Source: Ophioderma brevispina (lineage: Eukaryota; Echinodermata; Ophiuroidea; Amphilepidida; Ophiodermatidae). Taken from it: a DNA stretch of 64,000 nucleotides. The stretch spans positions 1 through 64,000 of the forward strand of contig JAMKCH010011746.1 in the NCBI GenBank assembly GCA_023653785.1, written 5' to 3'. Under the pieces are notes generated by a model. That model ran no database searches and was not told the DNA's origin. It worked only from the letters and a program-made list of their open reading frames with translations. The position numbers and the translations under genes are program-made. Each line of letters opens with the position of its first letter. Within the stretch, counting starts at the first letter, position 1. Positions 43,796-55,720 of this stretch are shown here, in pieces.

Positions 43796-44332
43796 TTCAC
43801 AAACCGCTTTTTCCCCTCCGCTCCCCTAAGGGCAGATGACACTAGTGGTTCATTACGGCTAAAAATATGTTGTCGCTTATGTAATATAACAGATAGATAT
43901 ACAGCAAAAGCAACCAAAAAAAAACAAAACCATCTGATTCTTTACACACACCTTCATCAAAACAATACAAAAATATAGTGAATTTCATCCAAGAAAACTA
44001 CGTAGCTTCTAGAGCGTCCATAAATGAATCACTGATAGACTCATCCCAGGGACCCAAAGTTGTACCCAAAGTGGCCAAAATTTTGAATTAGTTGAAAGCC
44101 CTATTCCTCATTCCCTATTTGATTGGATGTTATGAGCAAAATTAGGCTTTAAATAAGCTATTAATAGGCCACTGATCATTGATGCTCTGGTTTACACATA
44201 TCTAGGGTAATTTTAAAATGAAAAAATCTGATTAATGTCAAACTGTGGAATTGAGCATTTAGGTGATGTCTTTAAATATCAACTATTTTTAATATTTATT
44301 TTGAAAATATTTCAAAAGTCTTGAGTCAGATC
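43796..44332. other. No gene; possible diverged family I piece
   Basis: 44035-44150 (ACTCATCCCAGGGACCC, GATTGGATGTTATGAGCAAA) resembles the left half of family I at low similarity. Confidence 0.35.
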
Positions 44333-44689
44333 TTAAAGGTCCATGGCCCGATTCTAATAGCCTCATCTCCAAAAGCCCCCGATTTTACCGAAGTGGTTCA
44401 AATTTGGTATTTTCTCATTACCCTGTGAAATTTCTTGAGCACAAAGCATATTTGGTTTGGAAGTTCTGAGCAAAAATGTCGCTCATTTTGGGTTGACCAA
44501 TATTAATTTTGCACAGTACTCTATGGGTTACAAATCACCCCCTTCCCCCCCCCCCCCCTCCCCGTTTTTAGCTGTGCTCAAAATGATTGAAATATCAGCG
44601 CCGAAACTTACAGATGGGGGTTTTGGCGGTGAAGGCCAATCGATCAAGATGAAAACTGCATATACCTAAATCGGGCCATCTCCCTTTAA
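44333..44689 (+). mobile_element. Family I TTAA MITE, copy I4
   Basis: TTAAAGGTCCATGGCCCGAT to AATCGGGCCATCTCCCTTTAA, 357 bp, containing a local C-run (44540-44565) absent from other copies. Confidence 0.8.
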
Positions 44690-45230
44690 ATCGGGTTATT
44701 CCCCCTCTAACCCCTAATGGTACCAAGGCAATGGTGAGCAAAAAAAGTCCCGGATTGTTTGTAGCGACATATAGGCCAACACGTCTAGCGTGCAATCCCG
44801 AATTTCCTGACTTTTCTCTTTCTCCTATTCCTTACTCCTTCACTTCCTTCCGGGAGAAACAGAGATGGTGTTAGAGTTAATAATATGAGTAAACCCCAGC
44901 AAATTTAAGTTCATGAATTTTCATGAAAGGAATTATTATGTAGTTCTAAAAAAAGGGGACAGGTTTGGATTTTGGTTTAAAAAAAGGGAATGATATTAAG
45001 TGCAATGTCAGATGGTTCGTACCGAACCAACTCTCAAGACCCAATTCCTTCCCCAGGTAATAAAAGCTCTACCGAGTATGTACTCAAGAGTCCTTTAATT
45101 TGAAAAGAAAAATCATAGCATTTCAATGCCAATCTCACTTGAAAGGGATTGCTCCAAGAGAGAGGATGATCAGAACGCATCCATCATGCTTTGCAAAGCA
45201 CCAAGCTTGTTTGTATTAATAAAACATCTT
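44690..45230. other. No gene seen
   Basis: Unrecognised. Confidence 0.3.
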
Positions 45231-45587
45231 TTAAAGGTGCGTGTGCCGTTCGTCTTTGGGACCCCCCCTGATTTATCCTGAAGAAGTAGTATCGAGTTGA
45301 TTATCAGGGGAAAGGCCATATTTTTTGTTCCATTGTCGTCTTGATGAATTTGAGCCTTCAAATCCATTTCATTCCAAGAATATAAACAAAAACTGAAGTT
45401 TTTAGTGGTTAAACCATCAATATTCACACAGTATGAATAGGGCTTTGAACATGTTCATATTGCGTTTACCATCCAAAACAGACCAAGTTTGTTTCCCATC
45501 GGGTTCTTGATGGGGTGTATGCGCAAGTTCCAGGCTCTCATATCAAGTAGAGAACAAAATAGACCTAAATCGGAACAAGCAGTTTAA
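45231..45587 (+). mobile_element. Family C TTAA MITE, copy C3
   Basis: TTAAAGGTGCGTGTGCCGTT to AATCGGAACAAGCAGTTTAA, collinear with C2, more diverged. Confidence 0.8.
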
Positions 45588-45672
45588 TATGACAAATATA
45601 TGCTGTAACTGAACAATGATGTCTTCGTAAAAGGTTCCACATAAGACATGGGAACACCTCCTTCGGGTTTTT

Positions 45673-45990
45673 TTAAAGGCTTTCGTGATTTCCAGCACCT
45701 TCCTTTTATTCATTGTCAATAGATAGCCTTGAGAAAGTTATTCCCAGAATTTGAGTTGACCTGAGCTTGCGGTTTTGTGTTATGGAGCAGTTGCTTGTTC
45801 CCACGGTCCATAGAACCACTGTGCTGTTAATTCTGGTTGTTTACAGACAGAAAATCAAAAATTGGACAATTTCTTTACAGAAAATACTGCGACTTGCACG
45901 TTTGATGGTTGATGGTTTAAATTCACAAAACTGTTTTTGTTAAGTAGGGGGGATATGAGGTTGTGGAAAAACTCATGAAATGCCCGTAGA
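45673..45990 (+). mobile_element. Family B TTAA MITE, copy B5
   Basis: TTAAAGGCTTTCGTGATTTC at the left and CTCATGAAATGCCCGTAG at the right, where the last TTAA has decayed. It shares GTTTACAGACAGAAAATC with B4. Confidence 0.65.
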
Positions 45991-46132
45991 AGAGTGGCTT
46001 CCAAAATGGCCGTATGGTCATGTAAAAAAGAGTCTTTAAGAAAGGATTATGCAAGTTAATGGACATCATTGTTGTCACATGAAATCAAGTTCAAGTGCAG
46101 AAGCACCAGATCTCCTCAGCAGCGGCTACTGA

Positions 46133-46363
46133 GCTGCTCTTTCAGTTATCCTCCCCTTAGGACAATCAATCAGGTCTCATGGACTTGCTGTGAAAGTCCC
46201 AAGGTCTAACTTGGCCTCCCACAGAAGATCATTTCTCCCATTCTCTGTAGGCTTATGGAATGCCCTTCCTGCTCAAGTAGCATCAAACCAGGACTTGCAG
46301 AGTTTCAAAAGGGAGGTTAATCGCTATCTAGGTGCCAATCCGTCAGTGTTACTAATTAGATAA
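46133..46363 (+). pseudogene. LINE reverse transcriptase C-terminal tail
   Basis: An open frame from just after a TGA (46130-46132) to TAA at 46361 reads GLAVKVPRSNLASHRRSF, then SVGLWNALPAQVASNQDL, then SFKREVNRYL. The LWN-LP and FK(R/S) blocks are the hallmark tail of non-LTR retrotransposon ORF2 proteins. It has no initiator methionine and no catalytic domain, and is preceded by a stop, so it is a 5'-truncated dead copy. An A-run follows at 46406. The clade cannot be decided from this tail alone. Confidence 0.8.
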
Positions 46364-46544
46364 CTGCTGTTAATGCCTAGATTAGCCTTGACACACCGTA
46401 ATTAAAAAAAAAATACAAGTGCAAACAAAGACGTCAATGCAAAATGCACACATGACTGACTGAAGTCTTAATTTCTGAGATTTCCTACTGCCACGACTCT
46501 GAACATCATGTGTTGTCACATGACATCAATAAGGTGTAGGTTTC

Positions 46545-46592
46545 AAACCACAATGCATTCTGGGATACCTTAAGCCCCCCTCTGGCTACAAG
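46545..46592. mobile_element. Possible family K end fragment
   Basis: AATGCATTCTGGGATACC, then AAGCCCCCCTCTGG, resembles the inverted terminus of family K (CCAGAGG... CCCAGAATGCATT). Confidence 0.3.
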
Positions 46593-46963
46593 TTATTCCC
46601 CACTCAGACAAGAAAAACTAGGTCGAACGGCTGACTCCAATGTATCTTCTCTATGTTTTCTTGCAATTTTCAAAATTTTCTAGCCCATTAATTCAATTGC
46701 AATCTCACTAGATAAATCATATTCAAATCAAGGTACTTCAAATTCTTCTTTGAACAAGTAGTATTATGTGCATTTTAATTGAAATCAGGGAAAGTAGGGC
46801 AATTGATGTACACTTTATAGACTCTTTGGAGCTTATGAGGAGTTGGCCACGGTAAAATAAAAAGTTTTATCTCATTATATTAAGTGTACCAAAAGCATAC
46901 CTGCCTTGTCATAGTTTTTAATTCACTACCCATAATCCTCACAGGTTGTAATATGTTTGTAGA

Positions 46964-47354
46964 TTAAAGGCCGACTCAGAGATTTTCCGAGGAGGGCACC
47001 CTCAATTTTCAAACAAGTTGTGTTCTTTGCATATACATAATGCTTGTCCCACTAATAATCACTGTGTGAAATAGTTAAGTTGAAATTGAAGTTCTTCATA
47101 TAGAAAATCACAACTTTGTTTTCAATTTCCAGATCCAGAATTTTTGAATTCCGGATCCAGAATTTTTGTTATACACAGTATCCTATGGCACTGTTATACT
47201 GTACATAACTGTTTACTGCATGAAAACAAAAAAAAATCCAATTCATATCTACTTTGGAATTACATATTTTAGGTGGCTCTTCAGTTCTAGTTGACTATTT
47301 TTAATTACTACCAAAAAAAAAAATATATTTAGAAATCTCTGAGTCAACCTTTAA
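46964..47354 (+). mobile_element. Family F TTAA MITE, copy F1
   Basis: TTAAAGGCCGACTCAGAGAT to ATCTCTGAGTCAACCTTTAA, 391 bp. It contains a local direct duplication of the CCGGATCCAGAATTTTTG block near 47130-47170. Confidence 0.8.
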
Positions 47355-47499
47355 ATAATCACCTTGTAAGCAGAGTGGTCTTTGTAAGGGGTTGGGGTGG
47401 TCTGCCCAAATGAACTTTCAAAGTGCCTTCAATTCACTTGAAATGGAACAAAATTGCACTATTAATATTTTCTCATGCATTTTTTGGATAATTTCATCA

Positions 47500-47880
47500 T
47501 CATCATCCGTCGTCCATGGACGGAATGGAAGAAGCACTGGCTACAAGTTCGAACCAGATATCCCTGTCATGCATGATATACTGGATCTCTTGTAGATCTA
47601 GATTGAGATCGCTCTTGATGGTGTCAGTGTACTGAAGGGGACTTCTGCCTCTGCTTGATTTCCCACCCGGAGGAGCCCAGAAAATCAAATGGGAGGATGG
47701 GTTGGTCGGTGGTGCGGATTGCTAGTGTTTAGCAAACATAAACGGCGTTGCCGATTATTGAAGATATTGGAGGGATATCACCGTATACCATGGTGTTTGG
47801 AATATGTCCTTCCAAGTGATGTTGAGCACTCTTCGTAAAGTTGAGTGTAGCACCAGTTTATACGGATCTTCCATTCAGGG
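47500..47880 (-). pseudogene. LINE reverse transcriptase C-terminal tail, minus strand
   Basis: Reading leftward from about 47850: LRRVLNITWKD, a frame change, IPNTMVYGDIPPI, then APPGGKSSRGRSPLQYTDTI, KSDLNLDL and a DRDIW block. The order TW(x)D, GG(K)xxRGRP-like, Y(T/K)D(T/V)(I/V)K and DR..W is the usual C-terminal region of one large class of LINE endonuclease/reverse transcriptases. Frameshifts and stops make it a pseudogene. Confidence 0.7.
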
Positions 47881-47961
47881 CACCCAAATGAAATTGAAAA
47901 GAACCTAAATTAATTTTGCCAAAGTGTGAGGTTGTGTCTGCAGGCAAGACATGTGATTCTA

Positions 47962-48381
47962 TTAAAGGCTGACTCAGAGATTTCGAAATATAATTTTTTA
48001 GTTGTATAATTAAAAATAGTCGTCTAGAACTAAAGATATTTACTAAATGCTTAAAGTCTGACTCCGAGATTTCGAAATATAATTATTTTGAGTAGAAATT
48101 TAAAATGTAATCTAGAACTAAACGTTATAGTCACCTAAATGTTCAATTCCAAGGTTAGATATGAATGGATTTTTCATTTCCTGCAGTAAACATTTATCAA
48201 ACAGTATAACAGTGCCATTGGATACCATGTATAACAAACATTCAGGATCCGGAAATTTACCAACAAGGTGTTGTTTATTTTCTATAGTAGTCTATGGCCA
48301 ACCATATGTATATGCAAAAAAAACACGTTTTGTTTGAAAATGAGGGGGCCCTCATCGGGAAATCACTGAGTCAGCCTTTAA
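47962..48381 (+). mobile_element. Family F element F2/F3 with duplicated 5' end
   Basis: A full F copy runs 48051-48381 (TTAAAGTCTGACTCCGAGAT to CACTGAGTCAGCCTTTAA). It is preceded by 89 bp (47962-48050) that repeat the first part of F, with its own TTAAAGGCTGACTCAGAGAT start. This is either a partial tandem duplication or insertion of one F at a TTAA inside another with loss. Confidence 0.75.
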
Positions 48382-48705
48382 TTTATTGTTGAAGACATGG
48401 CTGTGTGCAAGACATTTTCTCAAAAAACTTGTTCTACATGTACCTTTAAGCATAGTGTTGCTATAAGAGAAAGTCAAACTAAATAACACATGAAGTGATA
48501 AAAATCAGCACTTGTTCCATGGCCATGAATTGAGTGGTGGTGATTTGAAAAGCCTGCTATCAACTGAAATGAAACATTCATGTCAGCTTTCAATACATTC
48601 AATGTTTAAAAGAGTAGCTCATGCATGTATCAATTTTGTGCTAGTAATGACTAACCACCTTTGGCCCGTGATTGATTCAACGAACATGCCATACATCGCT
48701 CCCCA

Positions 48706-48999
48706 TTAAAGGGCCATGGTTTAATCAACTAAATAGCTCGTCTCCAGGGACCCACCAGATTTTACTGGAGTGGTTAAAATTTGGCTCAGAAGAAAGCGAA
48801 CTATTTTTCTGTAGATACCAAGTGAAATCGTGGGCTAAAGGATGTTGGTTGAAAGTTATGAGTGTTATGAGCCAAAAGGTTGTTTTGCCACCATTTGGGT
48901 TCGACCAATATTAATTTTACACAGTACTCTTTGGGGCTTACAAAATTATGTTTTTAGCTCTCACATCAAAACAGATTGAATCGGACCATCCCCCTTTAG
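48706..48999 (+). mobile_element. Family I TTAA MITE, copy I5 (internal deletion)
   Basis: TTAAAGGGCCATGGTTTAAT to TCGGACCATCCCCCTTTAG, 294 bp. It lacks ~60 bp before the right end relative to I1. Confidence 0.75.
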
Positions 49000-51019
49000 T
49001 TTAACTAAGTTAGTAGGAAAGTAAAACTCTTGCATTTTGAAGATTTGCAAAGACTTGTGATTTACACGGGATTACCTGTAGGGCGAAGGGGATTTCCGTC
49101 TCTCTATTCAAATAAGTATGATAACTTTATTTTTTATGACTTTAATTTTTTTTCAACACAAATGTTTAAAGGTCTATACTTAATGCGAAAATGTTGAAAG
49201 ATTTTGTTGAGTAGAAAAATACTAGAGTTAGTTTTGTGTCTTTTGCTTGCATATAGGGATTACTTTGGCTGTGTGTTGTGCATGTGTGTGTGTGTGTGTG
49301 TGTGCGCGTGCACACACATGTGTGTTGGTAAAAGGGTTAACCCTGCACTTTCTTATGGGCTAGTACACATTTTTGCTTAGACTGGCAAAACAGCTGGACC
49401 ATTTTAATTCAACAATAGCACGTATTTTTGAAAAGTGTGATTTTTGCACAAGCAAGTCAAGCTAGAGGTCATTTTTGTGAGGTGGCACTATTTCACAATG
49501 GACCTACATAAATTTCATCTTACCAGCTCTGCCATTAAATTACATTCGGGGATCCCGATTGTAAATACAATTCGTTTTTCTGTCACCGGGAACCTGTCAT
49601 AGCAATAACGCGTAATCATAGTCCCATACAACAAACGTTCCTGGTAGATTATCGAGAGCTGCGCTTAAGTCTAGTGGGTTCAATTTCTAACGTAGAGTAT
49701 TTTCAATATTTCTTGATCATCTTGATAATTTCTTGAAACTAGCTAGTAATATCAACTGTAGTGCATTTGAATAGAGCGTATGATCGAGCGAACAGAAATT
49801 GAGTGTATAGGTCTCCTAACGTCCGCCAGCGGCGTGATTAAAACAATGGCATGTAACATCATCAGTCTGGTATCAATTCTGTGTTGACAATTTCACTCGT
49901 ACATTCGTAATACTTTCGTCACATGATCACCTGCATGATCCCCTACCTCTAAAGATAAATTTCTAGTAATTACAAGTTTCAGTGAATATATCCAGCATTT
50001 TTACTTATTTGTACAACTGTTTGTTGGGACATTTGGGTAAGAACTCAATAAAAAAAACTTTATCAGAATGGACGGTAACTTGAACAGGTAACCGGGGTTG
50101 GTAACTTGAGTCTAGGAAGTTGAAACTGAGTCTAGGCAAGGATGTATGACTTGTACGAACATGCCTAGGCATCAGCCTAGGCATCGGACTTTCATGTTTA
50201 TTTTCTTTTGGACTTGAATAAATAAGGTCTTGACAATTTCAAATTCATGTGCAGTGCTTAACATTGAGTTCATGTACCGTTCGTGACTGTGCACTCTGTA
50301 GCGTAGGCTAAGTTTTTGTGTACACTTGACCAAAGTTACTTTCCCAGCGACAAACAAAGATGGAGTCAACACGCATTACCAGTCAATAATATGGTTTGCA
50401 CGCAAAGGATTATGGGGGCTGGCTTCCGCGCTGCTGTGAGATTACATGGAGTGATATAATATCAAATAGTACAGGTAGGCCTGTACCTGCTTTCATGCAG
50501 GGGAGGCTTGAGGTTTTGATGCTTTTAGAAGTTAGCATGTTTACAACCAACATCCTCAATCATGTCCTTTCTAACCTTAGGGTATACCTTAAGCTGACTT
50601 ACATCTCATTCCTGGTAGCCTCTTGAGATTCTTAATACTAATGTTAGACATGTAGAGTTAGGCAAGTCTAGATGGCTTAAGAGATGTCTGTAATTTCAAC
50701 TGATATCAGTACATCATCAATTGTATCATTTATTGACCATAGTGATTATGCTTTATTCCAAGTAGGCCTTGGTTTTGAATTGGCTTCCCAAATGGCCACA
50801 GGTCATCTTCAAAACCACTGACCTAACACAAGGCTTGTTTGGACTCATATGAATGCATTTTTCATTCGGATTCCTAAAATGAGGTGCCTGAAAGGCCCAA
50901 ACGTCCATAGTCATAAAATACTGAATGGAGATTGTAGAATACCATGGTCATTAAAGGCATTTCTCTCTCACTTTTAGATCTTTGTTGAGTGTCTTATGGT
51001 CACGGAAAGTGACTAACTA
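49000..51019. other. No gene seen; (GT)n element at 49255-49350
   Basis: GGATTACTTTGG, a GT microsatellite (49283-49313) and GGTAAAAGGGTTAACCCTGC form a unit that recurs at 61829-61913 with the same flanks, so it is a dispersed repeat with a microsatellite core. Frames at 50172-50372 and 50396-50626 have no recognised domain. Confidence 0.45.
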
Positions 51020-51650
51020 AAATAAATAATAAATAAATAAAATTTGTTATTTTATATAGTACCTTTTCCGTAAGATCAAAGTGTTTTACATTTATTTCAC
51101 TGCCACTAGGAAATCATCACAGAATCATTGTGATTGTGGTATTCCTCTAAGAGCTCCCCAGATTTTGTTTGGGTTGACAAGGCAATTGAGATTAAAGAGA
51201 CATGAGATTTCCAGTAAGAAGCGCCCCCAATTTTTCTCGAACCCCGTTTTTTACATATTTGGAATGCTTACCAATGTATTAGATCACACCTGAAAAGAAT
51301 AAGCCGAATACGCCGTCTTTATGTAATAAGATGATGATTTAGTAGTTTCTGTCATGCACGACAGAAAGTCAAGCATGGTTTTCTATGGGGAATGATTATG
51401 AGTTCAAAACAAGGTTTGCAGTTTTCTTTTGCACCTGTTTGTCTAATAAACTTCGAAACGTTCTCGGTAGGTGGTCATCAGCCGATCCAGTGAAATTGAG
51501 AGAAATTTGTATCCTAAAAAAATCTCCTCCTGTCACTTTAAGTATCTTGCCCAGGGACACAAACACATTGACCACAGTGGGGCTAGAACTCATGATTTTA
51601 ACAGTCTAATGATCACGAGCCCTGCACTTTTCCCATTGGACCACACATGC
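51020..51650 (+). mobile_element. Dispersed repeat with AAGATCAAAGTGTTTTACA and CTTGCCCAGGGACACAA ends
   Basis: (AAAT)n then TTTATATAGTACC and AAAGTGTTTTACA at the left; GTATCTTGCCCAGGGACACA, GGGGCTAGAACTCATGATTT and CATTGGACCACAC at the right. These paired word sets are frequent in marine invertebrate repeats. M2 is inserted in the middle. Confidence 0.5.
51192..51541 (+). mobile_element. Family M TTAA MITE, copy M2
   Basis: TTAAAGAGACATGAGATTTC to AATCTCCTCCTGTCACTTTAA, 350 bp. Uninterrupted reference for M1. Confidence 0.8.
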
Positions 51651-51910
51651 CTGTAACCAGGATTTTTTTAGGGGAGGGGCGAATTTTCTCAAAAGGGGAT
51701 TTTCCCCAAAAACTTGCCCCTCCCTAAAAGGGGGGGGGGAGAATTTGGAAAAAGTTGACTTTTTTTACCAAAACTATAACCTTTTTTCCACAAAATAGCA
51801 CAAAAAAATAATTTTTGGCTCGCTCCACTCACAAAATTGCATTTTTGGCCATTTTGAGCCATTTTTAATGGGTTTGGGGAGCTTTTTTAATTTGGGGGTG
51901 TCTACAACTT
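51651..51910 (+). mobile_element. hAT-like MITE fragment with GGGG-rich interior
   Basis: CCTGTAACCAGGATTTTTTT followed by alternating GGGG/CCCC blocks resembles 54373-54820 and the 4563 end type. No right terminus found. Confidence 0.45.
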
Positions 51911-52220
51911 TATCACTTGATTGGAAATTACTTAGTACTTCAGGTTGGTAAACATGAGTAGAAGTAATCTTTCCCTAGAAACATCCAAATTCCAATTTGA
52001 ATACCCCAAGGGAAAGATTATTTTCTACTCAACTTAGTCACATGTTGAATGGGGAAGAAAACACTGGCTTATTTTTAGATTAACAGAGATCAATATAAGT
52101 ATGTATACATGTATGTATTAAAATCCCAGCAGATTTTCAAAGAATCCGTTAGGATTTTAAGAAGTACTTGTTTATTTTGATATCTGTTAATTTTGGACTA
52201 ATGTGAATACAATCTCTATC

Positions 52221-53099
52221 TTAAAGAGACACTGGCACATTTGAAAAATAGTGCAACCCTCTAGAATTTTCAAAATTGATATTTTTGCATGGTTGCAAAT
52301 CATTTATATACTTTAGCCCTCACCTGAAATTATTAAGCACAAATCATCACACTTATGGGTAAACAAAACAATTTTATAATTAATGTTGCCGGTAACATTA
52401 ATTCAGCAGACAATGCAGAAATGGTGTGTAACACAATAAACACATGCCAGAGTTGATTCTCATGACATGCACCTAGTTTGACCGGTCTGTGACCTTTGTG
52501 GTTTTAATATCAATGAGTACGAGTCTATGATATAAATAGACACATTTGTTGATTAAAGTTACGTTAAACTTAAAGTCTGACTCAGAGATTTCGAAATATT
52601 ATTTTTTTGTGTAATAATGAAAAATAGTCAACTAGAACTAAAGATAGTAACCTAAAATGCACAATTCCGAAATTTAAGATGAATCAGATTTTTTGTTTTG
52701 ATGCAGTAAACATTTATGTGTAGTATTACGTCCCATAGGATACTGTGTATAACAAAAATTCCGGATCCAGATTTTTATAACAAAGTTGTGATCTATATAT
52801 GAAGGAATTCGATTTAAGCTTAGCAATTTCACACAGTGACAAGCATTATGTACATGCAAAAAACAAAAAATTTTTGGAAATTGAGGGCGCCCTCCTCAGA
52901 AAATCTCTGAGTCGGCCTTTAAAAGTTAGCCTACAAATTACCTGGATGTCTTTAGCTTCTTATTAATGCCCCTCTCTGTTTTTGGGTATATTATTTTATA
53001 TTAAAATATATCTCTATTCTCTTCCAATGGCTTAGCTATCATTAGCGAGCAAATTGAAGAATTTTCATATTTTATGAAAATGTGCTAGTGCCACTTTAA
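52221..53099 (+). mobile_element. Family D element D3, interrupted by F4
   Basis: TTAAAGAGACACTGGCACAT to ATGTGCTAGTGCCACTTTAA. Removal of 52570-52922 restores collinearity with D1. Confidence 0.85.
52570..52922 (+). mobile_element. Family F TTAA MITE F4, nested in D3
   Basis: 353 bp, TTAAAGTCTGACTCAGAGAT to AATCTCTGAGTCGGCCTTTAA. D1 shows the unoccupied target as AAACTTAGAAGTTAGCC, against AAACTTAA...TTAAAAGTTAGCC here. Confidence 0.85.
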
Positions 53100-53436
53100 T
53101 TAAATTTAATGTTGGTACATCCTCATTAAAAACAGTATTATTAATAATTATTACTAACACACAGAATAGGAAATGCAAGCTTTTGTGGTTCATTTGCCCT
53201 TCTCGTATAAACCATGGAGAGAGTGGTATTCAGGTTTTAATGAGTTCCCAAGATAAATCCAGCAAGTGGCCTTACTGAGATTATTTTTTTTGGGGGGGGC
53301 AGACCACTAAATAACTCTCCCATTTAAATGCACATAAATATGCCACAATTCACCCCATGTGACAATATTTTCGATGTTATGCTTGCATAAATGTCTTATA
53401 ACTAATGTGAAAATTCAAATTCAATTCTTTACTGTC

Positions 53437-53827
53437 TGGTATCACCAATGCGCATTTCAACAAACCTCAATGCATTCAGAATAAAGCAGTACGTCTGATA
53501 TGCGGAGCCAAAAGGGAAGTGAGCACATAAAACACTCCTTACCTGGCTAAGCTTCATTGGTTACCTGTCAGTCAACGTGTTAATTTTAAGTTGCTTGTTT
53601 ATATATACCAATGTTTAAATGGTTCTGCTCCAGAATACCTCTCCTCTGATATTGCTCTATACCACACCCAAACCAGCTCTCACCATTACCTCGTTCATTG
53701 GTGAATCAACCGGACTTCATTTTCCTAAAAACACACCGTTCCACAGGTGATAAAGCGTTTTCAGTAATTGGACCACAACTGTGGAACAAGCTTCCTTTAT
53801 CCATCAGGGAAGATGGTTCTCTAAATG

Positions 53828-53866
<39 letters not shown>

Positions 53867-53973
53867 ATCGGTTTTCTTATGAGTTTAATTTGTTTTCCTC
53901 TCTATTGTATCTTTGTGTGTTGCTGCCAATGGCAGTAGTTTGTAAGGCGCTAGAAAACCCCCCCCCTTTTTAG
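53437..53973 (+). pseudogene. CR1/L2-type LINE reverse transcriptase C-terminal region
   Basis: Frame 1 begins ITNAHFNKPQ, then IQNKAVRLICGAKRE. After a stop: LAKLHWLPVSQRVNFKLL, then LNGSAPEYLSSDIAL. A further frame change gives the frame 53698-53973 with STGDKAFSVIGPQLWNKLPL, SIREDGSLNAFK, and a polylysine run from A43. LHWLPV, APEYL and the F(S)VIGP-LWN-LP tail are diagnostic of CR1/L2-like LINEs. The 3' part ends GTAAGGCGCTAG...GCGGTATAAATAC, a typical tail. It is 5' truncated and dead. Confidence 0.85.
53833..53875 (+). repeat. A43 homopolymer inside a LINE ORF
   Basis: Uninterrupted A-run in the codons for the conserved FK(K)xLK motif. The frame is open on both sides (NAFK ... HRFSYEFN), so it is expansion inside coding sequence, not a poly(A) tail. 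Confidence 0.8.
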
Positions 53974-54009
53974 CATAAGCGCGGTATAAATACTATATGT
54001 AGGCTATGT

Positions 54010-54372
54010 TGTAATTAAAAATGCCTTTTTTTATGCATTTTTAGTTAATCTTTTGATACAAATGCACTTAAACAGCACATCATGAATTTTAGCTGACACT
54101 CCTGCCTCCTTACCAGATCCAGCCATCAATCATTCGATGCCCCAGTAGCCGTACACATGCGATTTGGAATATTTTCATTAACAATTAATATTAGGGTCCT
54201 ATTGATCGTTTTCATAAAAACAAGCAAGAGTCTGCAAACTTGGTTCTCTTGGGATGCTGATTGGAAACATTTTCTTAACAGATTAGAATATTGGGGTCCT
54301 TTCTATCCTTTTCATAAAAGCAAGTAAGAGTCATGAAAATCTGGTTCTTCGGGATGCTCAAATATTTCACCA
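54010..54372. repeat. Short tandem duplication
   Basis: 54190-54260 and 54285-54358 share the sequence AGGGTCCTATTGATCGTTTT / GGGGTCCTTTCTATCCTTTT, then CATAAAA.CAAG.AAGAGTC, TGGTTCT and GGGATGCT: a ~97-bp direct repeat of two units. Confidence 0.6.
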
Positions 54373-54820
54373 GGGCCGTACGCAGGATTTTTTTAGGGGG
54401 TGCGGGTCTTCAAAAAGTGGACCTTTTTTTGGAAAAAATGGACCTAACCCCCTAAAATGGTCCTTTTTTGGACGTTTTGAACATCTCATCACCAAAATGT
54501 GGACTTTTTCGTCATATTTTCTCTAAATTTTGGACCTTTTTATCAAAAAAATCGACAAAAAGTGTACCTTTTTCCCCTTTTGTGGAATTTGGGGGGTGCG
54601 ACCAGATGAAAAATGACAGATTTTTGGCAAAAATAGCGATTTAGGCTAAAGATTTTTGGCAAAAATCAGTGATTTTGGACCAAAAATTGGGTTTTACAAA
54701 TCTCCCACAATTGTAATGGTTTTTCCCTCAAAAATTTACTTCTCCCTCCCCCCAAAAAAAAAATTAACCTTTCCCCTTGTTTCCCCCAGAAAAAGAAGTC
54801 TGGGCCCGCACTGAAAAGAT
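54373..54820 (+). mobile_element. GGGG-rich hAT-like MITE
   Basis: CAGGGCCGTACGCAGGATTT at the left and GTCTGGGCCCGCACTG at the right, with an internal periodic GGACCTTTTTT / AAAAATGGACC motif. No clean flanking duplication. Confidence 0.5.
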
Positions 54821-54925
54821 GGTATTTTGAAATTAAATTTGAAGATCCACAATCCTAATTCCAGGAAGCCACTGGAAATGTGAAAATAGAGGGTGTTCTT
54901 CAAAAATGTGTTATTATTGCTTTAA

Positions 54926-55720
54926 TTACAATGAGATAGCAAGTTAGAGAAAGTCACCAATTTTTTAGTTGAAAAACTCTAACACTGGCAACGGTCTTGG
55001 CATATCTCCATGGCCTTTAAAGCTTTTGATGGGTCTTTGTTGATAAAGCCTGATGATTCTGAGGGAGATTAATCCTCTACCTTACCCTAAAGGAAAATAG
55101 AGAGGGGAAAAAAATGAAGAAGGCAAAAGAAGAAATTAAACGGCTCTGTCCCTACTCATTCAATCCACACTTACGGCCACTGCTTGTTTCTAACTCTATG
55201 AAAACGCTCTCAGTCGGACAGTTTATGCAAAGATGCCCCACTATAGCCACATCTCAAGATACTATCTTAAGACAACGCCCGAGGGCGCTTCCTCGTTCCG
55301 TAATACTCCTTTTATCACCATATTCTTGACACTCTATATCAAAATAACAACACCTTATACCCCGGGTATTAAAGTTTTACTGTAGACCGAGTTTTTAAAT
55401 CAAGTATGGATATCATTGATTCACACCGTGGCGCAGCTTGCCCCGAGGTTGTCAATTCCTGTCTGGATAGTGCATATTATTTGGTAGTGGGTCTTATGAA
55501 GAATTTGTGACGCACTTGTTTGAGGGCAGATAACATGGAAATCAGCAGCATTTTTCATGGTTTTTGTTCAGTTCTCGGGAGTGGAGGATATTGGAACTTA
55601 TGAGAGAAGTAGAAATGTAAATTGTAACATATATGCCCCAACAGTATGGGCCCGTGTGTGATAGTCTTGTTTGGTGCCGGCAGCACAATTTGAAACGGCA
55701 TGTGATGACGACAACATTTA
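54926..55720. other. No gene seen
   Basis: The frame 55114-55329 (71 codons) has no recognised domain. Nothing else found. Confidence 0.3.
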
